This document shows, in pieces, positions 42,009 through 49,959 of a DNA stretch of 56,718 nucleotides. The translations under genes and the position numbers were made by a program. Numbering within the stretch: position 1 is the first letter of the stretch; every line of letters starts with the position of its first letter. The notes beneath the pieces are model-generated. The model was not told the origin of the DNA and ran no database searches. It saw only the letters and a program-made list of their open reading frames with translations. Source of the DNA: Glycomyces lechevalierae (GTDB taxonomy: Bacteria; Actinomycetota; Actinomycetes; Mycobacteriales; Micromonosporaceae); the NCBI RefSeq assembly GCF_027622945.1, contig NZ_JAPZVQ010000004.1, positions 281,091-337,808 of the forward strand, given 5' to 3'.

Positions 42009-42797
42009 GTGGCGAGCGTCGACCTGGCGCTCGCCACGATCGCGTTCAAGCGCAAGATCGCCTACAAGACCACCTGGCTCTTCTCCGTCCTCTTCGGAGG
42101 ATGGTCGATGCTGGCGGGCCTCGCCGTGTGGAACCACCTCATCGGCGACGGCGAGATCGGCGGCTACGACTGGGACTCGATGAAGGCCTACCTGATCATC
42201 GGGTTCCTCACCTCGACGCTCGCCTGGGCCGGCTCGGACTGGGACATGGCCAACCGGATCCTCGACGGCCTGGTCTCGATCGACCTGACCAAGCCCGTCG
42301 ACTTCCAGCGGGCGCGGGCCGCCGAGTACATCGGCGGCATGACGGCCTCCGTCCCGGCGGCGATCCTCGGCACCCTCATCGCGGTGCTGGTGTTCCGGCC
42401 CGCCGGGCCGGCCTCGCCGCTCGCGGCCGCGCTGACCGCCTTCAGCCTGCTGTTCATCTTCCCGCTCGCGTTCGGCATCAGCTACCTCGCGACCCTGTGC
42501 TGCTTCGTGACCCAGCGGTTCCTCGGCATCCAGTGGGCCAAGGACAGCATGGTCGCGTTCTTCTCGGGGCTGATGGTCCCGATCGCGCTCATGCCGGTCT
42601 GGCTCCAGGGCATCGCCTGGGCGATGCCGTTCGTGCACTTCACCACCACGCCCGCCTCGATCTACCTCGGCCGCGTCGACACCGCGGGCGCCCTCGGCCT
42701 CATCGCGGCCGAGGCCGCCTGGGCCGCGGGGCTGTGGATCATCGGCCGCCTCATCTGGCGGCAGCTCGTCAAGAAGGTGACCATCCATGGCGGTTGA
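42009..42797 (+). CDS. ABC-2 type permease A2
   Basis: A 262-residue paralogue of A1: TIAFKRKIAYKTTWLF, GYDWDSMKAY, IDLTKPVDFQRARAAEYIGGM and IYLGRVDTAGALGLIAAEAAW ... KKVTIHGG are shared. Six helices are predicted. It begins at a GTG one base after the B1 stop and overlaps B2 by 11 bp, repeating the A-B arrangement. The most variable part between A1 and A2 lies in the middle outer loops, where transported substrates might be distinguished; this is inference. Confidence 0.88.
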   Translation: MASVDLALATIAFKRKIAYKTTWLFSVLFGGWSMLAGLAVWNHLIGDGEIGGYDWDSMKAYLIIGFLTSTLAWAGSDWDMANRILDGLVSIDLTKPVDFQRARAAEYIGGMTASVPAAILGTLIAVLVFRPAGPASPLAAALTAFSLLFIFPLAFGISYLATLCCFVTQRFLGIQWAKDSMVAFFSGLMVPIALMPVWLQGIAWAMPFVHFTTTPASIYLGRVDTAGALGLIAAEAAWAAGLWIIGRLIWRQLVKKVTIHGG

Positions 42798-43593
42798 CCC
42801 GGCCTCCGCCCGCCACGCCGCGGGCGTCTACCGCCGCTCGATCGGCGCCTACCTCCGCTCGATCGCGGAGTACCCGGCCGACTTCTGGGTCATGGCGATC
42901 TCGGGAACGTTCTGGCAGATCGTGCTGTTCGCGTTCCTGAGCATCCTGTTCGACAACGTCAACGCCGTCGCCGGCTGGGGCTACCACGAGATGCTGATCC
43001 TCGCGGGCTTCCTCGCCACCTCGTGGGGGTCCACGGCGCTGTTCTGGGACGGCATCTGGGACACCGGCAAGCTCATCGTCGAAGGCGACATGGACTACCG
43101 GATCACCAGGCCCGCACCGGTTCTGATCCAGGTGGGCTCCAAACACGTGGGCATGCAGGTCTTCGGCGACGTCACGATCGGCGTGCTCATGATGACCGTC
43201 GGCTGGATCGGCGCGGGCATCAGCGCCGCCGCGATCCCCTTGGCGCTCTTCCTCCTCCTGTGCGCGGCGGTCATCCAGGCCTCCCTGCTCACCGTCGCGA
43301 ACGCCATGAACTTCTGGATGAAGGGCCGCACTCCGGTCGTCGCCTTCATGCTCGCCGAACTCCAGAACGAGGCGATGCGCTTCCCGCTCACGATCTTCCC
43401 GGCGGCCGTCCGCCTCGTCTTCACCTTCGGCCTCCCGCTCGCCTTCGCCAGCTTCATCCCCGTCCAGATCATCACCGGCAAACTCGACCCCTGGTGGCTC
43501 GCCGCCCCGCCCGTCGCCGCGGCCGCCACCGCCTTCCTCGCCGTCCTCGCCTACCGCGCGGGCCTGAAGGCCTACGACTCCGCCGGCCACTGA
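42787..43593 (+). CDS. ABC-2 type permease B2
   Basis: A 268-residue paralogue of B1 with EYPADFWVMAISG, GWGYHEMLILAGFL, FWDGIWDTGKLIVEGDMDYRITRPAPVLIQVG (core GDMDYRITRPAP), FASFIPVQIITG and the C-terminal KAYDSAGH. Six helices are predicted. It starts 11 bp inside the end of A2. After it comes a vapBC toxin-antitoxin pair, which separates the first four permeases from the last three. Confidence 0.88.
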   Translation: MAVDPASARHAAGVYRRSIGAYLRSIAEYPADFWVMAISGTFWQIVLFAFLSILFDNVNAVAGWGYHEMLILAGFLATSWGSTALFWDGIWDTGKLIVEGDMDYRITRPAPVLIQVGSKHVGMQVFGDVTIGVLMMTVGWIGAGISAAAIPLALFLLLCAAVIQASLLTVANAMNFWMKGRTPVVAFMLAELQNEAMRFPLTIFPAAVRLVFTFGLPLAFASFIPVQIITGKLDPWWLAAPPVAAAATAFLAVLAYRAGLKAYDSAGH

Positions 43594-43599
43594 CCCTTG

Positions 43600-43618
43600 A
43601 GCATGCGCATCGCATGCT
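43600..43618. promoter_or_regulatory. vapBC operator (AGCATGCG-N3-CGCATGCT)
   Basis: A perfect 8-3-8 palindrome that shares its last base with the -10 TAACCT (43618-43623), which ends six bases before the vapB ATG at 43630. Palindromes over the promoter are the usual site of autorepression by VapB-VapC. Confidence 0.8.
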
Positions 43619-43629
43619 AACCTGGAGTC

Positions 43630-43890
43630 ATGGTGTTCATCCAGGTCAGAAACGTTGAGGAGGAGCTCCGCGAAGCCGCCAAGAAGCGCGCCGCCGAGCT
43701 CGGGGTCGATCTGTCGACCTACGTCAAGACCCTGATCCGCCGCGATGTCAAACGGCCCAGCATGGCCTCCTGGCTCGATGAAGTGACGGCGGAACCGATC
43801 GGGCAGTCGTTCGACGTGGCCGAGGCGATTCGCGAAGCGCGTGACGAACGTGACGAGCAGATGCGACGGAATCTTGGGGATGCCGGGTGA
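43630..43890 (+). CDS. vapB: VapB/FitA-like antitoxin (ribbon-helix-helix)
   Basis: An 86-residue antitoxin. The N-terminus MVFIQVRNVEEELREAAKKR followed by AAELGVDLSTYVKTLIRRD is a ribbon-helix-helix DNA-binding domain; the acidic, helical C-terminus (EAIREARDERDEQMRRN) would bind and block the toxin. It overlaps vapC by four bases (GTGA). The palindrome at 43600-43618 overlaps its promoter, so it probably represses itself. No ribosome-binding site suits the ATG beyond GGAG six bases away, and the transcript may be leaderless. Confidence 0.88.
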   Translation: MVFIQVRNVEEELREAAKKRAAELGVDLSTYVKTLIRRDVKRPSMASWLDEVTAEPIGQSFDVAEAIREARDERDEQMRRNLGDAG

Positions 43891-44297
43891 TCGTCGTCGA
43901 CGCGAGCGTTGTGGTCGCACTGCTGACCGGCCATTCGTCGACGGATGCGATCGCCGAGCAACTGAACCGCGACACTGATGTGATCGCTCCGGCGCACCTG
44001 GACGCGGAGGTGCTGTCCGCGCTCCGGGGTCGGATGCTCGGTAGACACCTGACCATGGGGGACTTGCGGACCGCAGTCGCCAGGCTCGCCGCCGCACCGA
44101 TCCGTCGGATCACGATGGAGAGTCCAAGACTGCTGCTGGAGACCGTGCGGTGGTTTCACAACCTCTCAGCATACGACGCTTGCTATGCGGCGCTTGCGAA
44201 AGAATTCGATGCGCTGCTGCTGACCGGCGACAAGGGCCTGGCGGACTCAGCGACCCGCGCTCAGATCGCCTGCGCGCACGTCGACTGCTCCGCCTGA
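43887..44297 (+). CDS. vapC: VapC-like PIN-domain toxin
   Basis: A 136-residue PIN-domain ribonuclease. The acidic active-site residues are visible: Asp in VVDASVVV (residue 5), Glu in HLDAEVLSALRG (about 41), Asp in LSAYDACYAALA (about 94) and Asp in LLTGDKGLAD (about 112). VapC toxins cleave tRNA or rRNA when freed from VapB. The gene starts at a GTG overlapping vapB. The pair sits inside an ABC permease array, which suggests either insertion or a stabilising role for the neighbourhood. Confidence 0.9.
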   Translation: MIVVDASVVVALLTGHSSTDAIAEQLNRDTDVIAPAHLDAEVLSALRGRMLGRHLTMGDLRTAVARLAAAPIRRITMESPRLLLETVRWFHNLSAYDACYAALAKEFDALLLTGDKGLADSATRAQIACAHVDCSA

Positions 44298-44333
44298 AGA
44301 CGGCCGGCGAAGCCTCGTCGCGGTCGAAATCGG

Positions 44334-44362
44334 TTGTGGCGGGGTGGGCGGGAACTTAGGAT
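44334..44362 (+). promoter_or_regulatory. Promoter TTGTGG-N17-TAGGAT before permease A3
   Basis: TTGTGG (44334-44339) and TAGGAT (44357-44362) have ideal 17-bp spacing. The last three permeases thus have their own promoter after the vapBC insertion. Confidence 0.65.
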
Positions 44363-44391
44363 CGGACGTCCGCCTACCCCACGGAGTCGAC

Positions 44392-45213
44392 TTGACCTTC
44401 ACCCCGACGGCGATCCGGCGCGCGTTCGACTTGGACGTCGCACTCACTGTGATCGCGTTCAAACGCCGCGCCGCCTATAAGACCCAGTGGTTCGTCGGCT
44501 CGCTCATCGGCGGGACCGAGCTGCTGACCTCGCTCGCGCTGTGGGCCGCCGTGCTCGCCGAGCGCGGGGAGGTCGGCGGGTACGACTGGGACGCGATGCG
44601 CACCTACTACGTGCTGGCGTTCGTGACCGCGGCGATCGCCTTCGGCGGCACCGAAGGCCTTGCCGCGCAGCGGATCCTCGACGGGATGGTCGCGATCGAC
44701 CTGCTCAAGCCCGTGGACTTCCAGCGGGCCCGCGCGGCCGAGTACACCGGCAGCATCCTCGGGAACCTCCCGACGCTCGGCGTCGGGCTCGCGGTCTCGA
44801 TCCTGTTCCTCGACCCGCTGCCGCCGGTGTCCGCCACCGCCGGCGCGCTGGCCCTCGTGAGCGTCCTGCTTATCGTCCCGCTGGCGTTCGGGCTGATGTT
44901 CCTCTCGGTCATGCTCTGCTTCTGGACGCGCAGCTACCACGGCGTCATGTGGTCGCGCCGGACCATCACGGCGTTCTTCTCCGGACTCATGGTCCCGTTG
45001 GCGCTCATGCCGGCGGCGCTGCAGACGGTCGTCGGATGGCTGCCGTTCGTCCACATCGCGACGACGCCCTCGAACATCTACCTCGGCCGCGTCGACACGA
45101 CCGGGGCGCTCGGGCTCGTGGCGCTGGAGGCGGCGTGGTGCGTCGCGCTGTGGCTGCTGGGGCGCGTGCTCTGGAACCGCGCGGTGAAGGTGGTGACCGT
45201 GCATGGCGGTTAG
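44392..45213 (+). CDS. ABC-2 type permease A3
   Basis: A 273-residue A-type permease: VIAFKRRAAYKTQWFVG, GYDWDAMRTYY, IDLLKPVDFQRARAAEYTG and IYLGRVDTTGALGLVALEAAW ... KVVTVHGG. Six helices are predicted. I start it at the TTG at 44392, after ACGGAG, rather than at the GTG at 44344, which lies upstream of the -10 element. It is more diverged from A1 and A2 than they are from each other, as judged by eye. It overlaps B3 by 11 bp. Confidence 0.86.
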   Translation: MTFTPTAIRRAFDLDVALTVIAFKRRAAYKTQWFVGSLIGGTELLTSLALWAAVLAERGEVGGYDWDAMRTYYVLAFVTAAIAFGGTEGLAAQRILDGMVAIDLLKPVDFQRARAAEYTGSILGNLPTLGVGLAVSILFLDPLPPVSATAGALALVSVLLIVPLAFGLMFLSVMLCFWTRSYHGVMWSRRTITAFFSGLMVPLALMPAALQTVVGWLPFVHIATTPSNIYLGRVDTTGALGLVALEAAWCVALWLLGRVLWNRAVKVVTVHGG

Positions 45214-46000
45214 GCTGCGGCACACGGCTTCCACATACGTCCGTCTGATCTGGGCCCAGTTCCGGGCGATCACCGAGTACCCGGCGGACTTCTGGACCAT
45301 GGCCGTCACCGGCCTGATCCTCCAGGCCGTGCAGGTCGGGTTCATCGGCGTGGTGTTCTCGAACGTGACCAGCCTCGGCGGCTGGGGCTTCCACGCGATG
45401 CTCATGCTCATGGGGTTCATGGTCCTGGCGGACGCGGTCACCGAGGTCGGCTGGGACGGGATCTGGACGATCGGGCAACGGGTCATCACCGGCGACATCG
45501 ACTACCGGATCACCCGGCCCGCGCCCGTGATGCTCCAGGTCGGCGCCAGCGCGATCGGCATGCAGGCCGCCGCGAACGTCACCACGGGCTCGATCATGAT
45601 CGCCGTCGGCTGGTCCGGCGCGGGCGTCGCCGCGGCGATGATCCCGGCGGCGCTGCTGCTGTTCGCCTGCGCGGTGGTCGTGCAGCTGACGGTGATCACG
45701 AGCCTGTGCTGCGTCGCGTTCTGGATGAAGGGACCGGCGGTCTCGTTCGCGTTCCTCGGCGCGCAGGTCCAGGAGAACGCCACGCGCTTCCCGCTGCAGA
45801 TCTATCCGCGCGCGGTCCGCGGGATCCTGACATGGGCCGTGCCGTTCGCCTTCGTGAACTTCATCCCGGTGAGCATCCTGACGGGCGAGCTGCCGCTGTG
45901 GTGGCTCGTCTTCCCGCCCCTCATGGCCGCCGCGCTCATCGGGGTGACCACCCTGGTCGCCCGGACGGGCCTCGCCCGCTACGAGTCCGCAGGTCACTGA
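45203..46000 (+). CDS. ABC-2 type permease B3
   Basis: A 265-residue B-type permease: EYPADFWTMAVTGL, GWGFHAMLMLMGFMVLADAVTEVGWDG, GDIDYRITRPAPVMLQVGASAIGMQ (core at about 95-106), CCVAFWMKGP and the end GLARYESAGH. Six helices are predicted. B4, the next gene, is a near copy: both share AVTEVGW, WSGAGVAAAM, LLLFACAVVVQ, ELPLWWL and PPLMAAALI. This is therefore a recent local duplication. Confidence 0.88.
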   Translation: MAVRLRHTASTYVRLIWAQFRAITEYPADFWTMAVTGLILQAVQVGFIGVVFSNVTSLGGWGFHAMLMLMGFMVLADAVTEVGWDGIWTIGQRVITGDIDYRITRPAPVMLQVGASAIGMQAAANVTTGSIMIAVGWSGAGVAAAMIPAALLLFACAVVVQLTVITSLCCVAFWMKGPAVSFAFLGAQVQENATRFPLQIYPRAVRGILTWAVPFAFVNFIPVSILTGELPLWWLVFPPLMAAALIGVTTLVARTGLARYESAGH

Positions 46001-46792
46001 GTGGGCTTGCGCCACACCGCCTCCAGCTACCTGCGCCAGATCGGGGCGCAGATCCGGGCCGTCACCGAGTACCCGGCTGACTTCTGGACGATGGCCGTCA
46101 CCGGGGTCCTGAATCTGGCGGTGCAGGTCGGCTTCATCGGCGTGCTGTTCGCGAGCATCCGGAGCCTCGGCGGCTGGGGGTTCCACGCGATGCTCATGCT
46201 CACCGGTTTCATGGTCCTCGCCGACGCCGTGACCGAGGTCGGCTGGGAAGGGATCTGGTCGCTCGGGAACCGGATCGTCAGCGGCGACATCGACTACCGG
46301 ATCACCCGGCCCATGCCCGTCATGATGCAGATCGGCGCGAGCGCGATCGGCATGCAGGCCGCCACGAAACTGATCGTGAGCGCGACGATGCTCGCCATCG
46401 GCTGGTCCGGTGCGGGTGTCGCCGCCGCGATGGTCCCGGCGGCGCTGCTGCTGTTCGCCTGCGCGGTCGTGGTGCAGGTCGCCGTGTTCACGAGCCTGTG
46501 CTGCGTCGCGTTCTGGATGAAGGGCCCCGGCGTCCCGATCGCGTTCCTCGGTTCGACGGTGCAGGAGGAGGCCACGCGCTTCCCGCTCCAGATCTACCCG
46601 AAGGCGGTTCGTGCGGCCCTGACCTGGGTCGTGCCGTTCGCGTTCGTCAACTTCGTACCTGTCAGCGTCCTGACGGGCGAGCTGCCGCTGTGGTGGCTGG
46701 CCTTCCCGCCTCTCATGGCCGCCGCGCTCATCGCGGTGACCACCCTGATCGCCCGGGCGGGCCTGGCCCGCTACGAGTCCGCAGGTCATTGA
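46001..46792 (+). CDS. ABC-2 type permease B4 (tandem copy of B3)
   Basis: A 263-residue B-type permease starting at a GTG directly after the B3 stop, with no gap. It is very close to B3 in the central and C-terminal regions (GWGFHAMLMLTGFMVLADAVTEVGW, GDIDYRITRPMPVMMQIG, ARAGLARYESAGH) and lacks an A-type partner of its own. It may form a heterodimer with A3 or B3, or a homodimer. It closes the array; a new promoter begins in the next 60 bp. Confidence 0.88.
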   Translation: MGLRHTASSYLRQIGAQIRAVTEYPADFWTMAVTGVLNLAVQVGFIGVLFASIRSLGGWGFHAMLMLTGFMVLADAVTEVGWEGIWSLGNRIVSGDIDYRITRPMPVMMQIGASAIGMQAATKLIVSATMLAIGWSGAGVAAAMVPAALLLFACAVVVQVAVFTSLCCVAFWMKGPGVPIAFLGSTVQEEATRFPLQIYPKAVRAALTWVVPFAFVNFVPVSVLTGELPLWWLAFPPLMAAALIAVTTLIARAGLARYESAGH

Positions 46793-46819
46793 TGTGGCGG
46801 AGGCCATCGAAAAAACCTG

Positions 46820-46849
46820 TTGCGCGGTTTCCGGGGCCTCCGTTAGACT
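46820..46849 (+). promoter_or_regulatory. Promoter TTGCGC-N18-TAGACT of the RIO kinase leader
   Basis: TTGCGC (46820-46825) and TAGACT (46844-46849). The start point would be near 46856, giving a leader of about 155 nt before the kinase TTG. Confidence 0.65.
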
Positions 46850-46907
46850 CGCATCTGTTGCCCGAGGCGTGTCGCCTTGGGGCTCTTGAGGATTGGAGGT
46901 GTTACTG

Positions 46908-46970
46908 ATGGCTGTCGTTGTCTGCGCTCATGCCTTGAAACTCAGTTCACCTCCCGTCGGCTCGCGCTGA
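46908..46970 (+). CDS. 20-codon leader ORF upstream of RIO kinase
   Basis: MAVVVCAHALKLSSPPVGSR, 20 residues, starts at an ATG seven bases after GGAGGT, one of the strongest ribosome-binding sites in the window. A CACCTCC stretch inside the ORF (46948-46954) is complementary to the GGAGGTG at 46895-46901, and a GCTCGCGCTG/CAGCGAGC hairpin spans its stop codon. This looks like a leader peptide with a regulatory RNA fold, but no homology is known to me and it could be a stand-alone small protein. Confidence 0.5.
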   Translation: MAVVVCAHALKLSSPPVGSR

Positions 46971-47012
46971 TTCCGCAGCGAGCGACGGATCTTCATCCAG
47001 GAGCTCGCCACC

Positions 47013-47945
47013 TTGGCACGCAAGTCAGACTTTTCCGATTCTTTCCAATCCACCAAGCGCGGTCGCCGCAAGTTCGACGACGACGAGGTGTTCACCGCCG
47101 AGGACCAGGCCCGGTTCGAGGAGATGCGCACGGTCTTCGACGAGATGCCGCAGGACGACGGCCCGCCCGCCGGTGACCGGTGGTCGATCTGGTGGGACTC
47201 CGAGCCGCTGCAGCGCGGCCCGGAACCCCGGCCGGCGTGGGTCATCACCGACCACGGGGCCGTCGACTACGAACTCGGCGTCCTCAAGACCGGCAAGGAA
47301 GCCGACGTCTTCCTCATCGAACGCGCCCTCCCCGGCAGCGACCGGGCCGTGATCATGGCGTCGAAGCGCTACCGCAGCGCCGAGCACACCCAGTTCAACC
47401 GGGCCGGGGACTACATGGCCGGGCGCGGCGCCAAGCGCTCGCGTGACGCCCGCGCCATGGCCAAGCGCACCACCTTCGGCCTCGAGCAGGCCGCCGGCCG
47501 GTGGGCCGCCGCCGAGTTCGACGCGCTCAAGACCATGTACAACGCCGGCGTGCCGGTGCCGTACCCGGTGCAGATCCTCGGCCGCGAGGTCCTCATGGAG
47601 TTCATCGGGGACGGCCGCACGGCCGCGCCCCGGCTGGCCGAGACCAAGCCCGACGAGGTCGAGCTCGAGAGCCTCTGGGACCAGGCCTGCGAGGCGCTGC
47701 GCCGCATGACCGAGCTCGGTTTCGCGCACGGCGACCTCTCGCCGTACAACACGGTCGTCCACGACGGGCGGCTCGTCGTGCTCGACCTCCCGCAGGTCGT
47801 GGACCTGTACGCGAACCCGCTCGGCTTCGACTTCCTCACCAGGGACGTCGAGAACCTGGGCTCGTGGTTCACCGCGCGCGGCATCCCGCGCGACGAGGTC
47901 GAGGAGCTCCAGACGGAGCTGAAGGCCTTGGCGGCCATGCCGTAG
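47013..47945 (+). CDS. RIO-type protein kinase
   Basis: A 310-residue atypical kinase of the RIO1 family. It has an acidic N-terminal extension of about 75 residues, then [16 protein letters not shown] (the RIO nucleotide loop), MASKRYR with the ATP-binding Lys (about 118), the catalytic loop [11 protein letters not shown] (about 239-249, in place of HRD) and metal-binding LDLPQVVD (about 256-263). Archaeal and eukaryotic RIO kinases mature the small ribosomal subunit; bacterial ones are poorly known. The TTG at 47013 follows CCAGGAGC. The structured leader with a small ORF suggests post-transcriptional control. Confidence 0.9.
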   Translation: MARKSDFSDSFQSTKRGRRKFDDDEVFTAEDQARFEEMRTVFDEMPQDDGPPAGDRWSIWWDSEPLQRGPEPRPAWVITDHGAVDYELGVLKTGKEADVFLIERALPGSDRAVIMASKRYRSAEHTQFNRAGDYMAGRGAKRSRDARAMAKRTTFGLEQAAGRWAAAEFDALKTMYNAGVPVPYPVQILGREVLMEFIGDGRTAAPRLAETKPDEVELESLWDQACEALRRMTELGFAHGDLSPYNTVVHDGRLVVLDLPQVVDLYANPLGFDFLTRDVENLGSWFTARGIPRDEVEELQTELKALAAMP

Positions 47946-47953
47946 TCGCGGGA

Positions 47954-47976
47954 GTGTCGGGGGCGGGTCATATCCT
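47954..47976 (+). promoter_or_regulatory. PafBC-like promoter of uvrC
   Basis: GTGTCGGGG (seven of nine matches to TTGTCRGTG), exactly eight bases, then TATCCT, which ends six bases before the uvrC GTG. This matches the RecA-NDp layout seen perfectly at recA. Confidence 0.6.
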
Positions 47977-47982
47977 TGTGGT

Positions 47983-49866
47983 GTGGCTGTTGATTACCGT
48001 CCCGCCCCCGGCACCATCCCGACCGCGCCGGGCGTCTACCGTTTCCGGGACCGCGACCGGCGCGTCATCTACGTCGGCAAGGCCAAGAACCTCCGCAATC
48101 GCCTGAACTCGTACTTCGCGGACGAGACGCGGCTCCACGAGCGCACCCGCCGGATGGTCAACACCGCCCGCAGCGTCGAGTGGACCGTGGTCGCCACCGA
48201 GGTCGAGGCCCTCCAGCTGGAGTGGACCTGGATCAAGGAGTACGACCCGCGCTTCAACGTCATGTTCAAGGACGACAAGTCCTACCCGTGGCTCGCCGTC
48301 ACCGTGGGAGAGGAGTTCCCGCGCGCCCAGGTCATGCGCGGCGCCCGCCGCAAGGGCGTGCGCTACTTCGGGCCGTTCGGCTCCGCGTGGGCCATCCGCC
48401 AGACCCTCGACCTCCTCACCCGGGTCTTCCCGATCCGCACGTGCTCGGACACGGAGTTCAAGCGCTGCAACCGGATCGGCCGACCGAACCTCCTCGCGGA
48501 CATCGGCAAGTGCTCCGCGCCGTGCGTCGGCCGCATCTCCGTCGAGGACTACCGCGAACTCGTGAACGGCTTCTGCGCCTTCATGTCCGGCGACCACGCC
48601 CCCGTGCGCCGCCGCCTCATCAAGGAGATGCAGGAGGCATCGGAGGCGCTCGAGTTCGAGAAGGCCGCGCGCCTGCGCGACGACCTCGCCGCCCTCGACA
48701 AGGTCCTCGAGCAGCAGGTCGTGGTCCTCGCCGAGGACGTCGACTGCGACGTCATGGCCGTCGCGGACGACGAGCTTCAGGCCGCCGTCCAGGTCTTCCA
48801 CGTGCGCAACGGCCGCATCCGCGGCCAGCGCGGCTGGGTCATCGACAAGCCCGAGCCGATCGACCTCCCCGGCATCGTCGAGAGCTTCTGCCTGCAGTTC
48901 TACGGCGAGCAGAACGAGGTCGTGCCCCGCGAGGTGCTCGTCCCGGCCCTCCCCGACGACGCCGCCGCCCTGGCCGAACTCCTCTCGGAACGCCGCGGAT
49001 CCAAAGTGGACTTGCGTGTCCCTCGCCGCGGCGACAAGCGCGCCCTCGCCGAGACCGTCGAGAAGAACGCGATCGAGAACCTCCAGCGCCACAAGCTGAA
49101 GCGCGCCGGCGACCTCACCGCCCGCTCGAAGGCCCTCGAAGAGCTGGCGGACGCCCTCGACCTGCCCGAGGCCCCGCTACGTATCGAATGCTACGACGTC
49201 TCGCAGTCCCAAGGGGAGGACGTCGTCGCGTCGATGGTCGTCTTCGAGGACGGCCTGCCGCGCAAGAGCGAGTACCGCCGCTTCGTCATCAAAGGCGAGC
49301 GCAAGGACGACCTCGCGAGCCTCCAGGAGACCCTGCGCCGCCGCCTCTCCAAGCTCGCGGACCAGCCCACCGGCTCGCCCACCGAGGAGGACGAGGAACC
49401 CAAGCGCGGCTTCCACTACCCGCCGCAGCTGCTCGTCGTCGACGGCGGCCAGCCGCAGGTCGCCGCCGCCGAAGCCGTCTTCGCCGAACTCGGCATCGAC
49501 ACCATCAACCTCGCCGGCCTCGCCAAGCGCCTCGAGGAGATCTGGCTCCCCGGCGAGTCCTACCCCGTCATCCTCTCGCGCACCTCCGAGGCCCTCTATC
49601 TCATGCAGCGTGTGCGCGACGAGGCGCACCGCTTCGCGATCTCCCTGCACCGCACCAGAAGACGCAAGGGCCTCATCACCTCCGCGCTCGACGGCGTGCC
49701 CGGCCTCGGCGAGTCCAAACGCAAGGCCCTCCTCAAGCAGTTCGGCTCCGTCAAGCGCATCCGCGAGGCCGAGCTCGCCGATCTCGAGGCCGTGCCCGGG
49801 ATCGGCCCGAAACTGGCCGAGGCCTTGCAGACACATCTGCGTAATCCCGACGACAACGGGGCTTGA
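47983..49866 (+). CDS. uvrC: Excinuclease ABC subunit C
   Basis: A 627-residue UvrC, the nuclease that cuts on both sides of DNA lesions in nucleotide excision repair. Domains in order: GIY-YIG nuclease (about 14-92, [20 protein letters not shown]), a four-Cys region (about 150-182, with CNRI and GKCSAPC), UVR domain (about 212-240, [12 protein letters not shown]), RNase H-like nuclease from about 400 ([13 protein letters not shown], with Gln where His is common), and two HhH motifs (about 566-620). The GTG at 47983 has no ribosome-binding site but follows a -10 by six bases, so the mRNA is likely leaderless and damage-inducible. Confidence 0.95.
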   Translation: MAVDYRPAPGTIPTAPGVYRFRDRDRRVIYVGKAKNLRNRLNSYFADETRLHERTRRMVNTARSVEWTVVATEVEALQLEWTWIKEYDPRFNVMFKDDKSYPWLAVTVGEEFPRAQVMRGARRKGVRYFGPFGSAWAIRQTLDLLTRVFPIRTCSDTEFKRCNRIGRPNLLADIGKCSAPCVGRISVEDYRELVNGFCAFMSGDHAPVRRRLIKEMQEASEALEFEKAARLRDDLAALDKVLEQQVVVLAEDVDCDVMAVADDELQAAVQVFHVRNGRIRGQRGWVIDKPEPIDLPGIVESFCLQFYGEQNEVVPREVLVPALPDDAAALAELLSERRGSKVDLRVPRRGDKRALAETVEKNAIENLQRHKLKRAGDLTARSKALEELADALDLPEAPLRIECYDVSQSQGEDVVASMVVFEDGLPRKSEYRRFVIKGERKDDLASLQETLRRRLSKLADQPTGSPTEEDEEPKRGFHYPPQLLVVDGGQPQVAAAEAVFAELGIDTINLAGLAKRLEEIWLPGESYPVILSRTSEALYLMQRVRDEAHRFAISLHRTRRRKGLITSALDGVPGLGESKRKALLKQFGSVKRIREAELADLEAVPGIGPKLAEALQTHLRNPDDNGA

Positions 49867-49947
49867 GACACGGTAGGTAGTAATACGCTTGTCAGTTCGG
49901 CAAGCACGTCGAAGCCGTGTCACCACGGCGGCAGGAACGAACTCGGG

Positions 49948-49953
49948 GATACT
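49948..49953 (+). promoter_or_regulatory. -10-like element six bases before rapZ
   Basis: GATACT ends six bases before the rapZ ATG; a second possible -10, TACGCT (49884-49889), with TTGAGA (49863-49868) lies farther upstream in the 93-bp uvrC-rapZ gap. Confidence 0.4.
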
Positions 49954-49959
49954 TGACTT

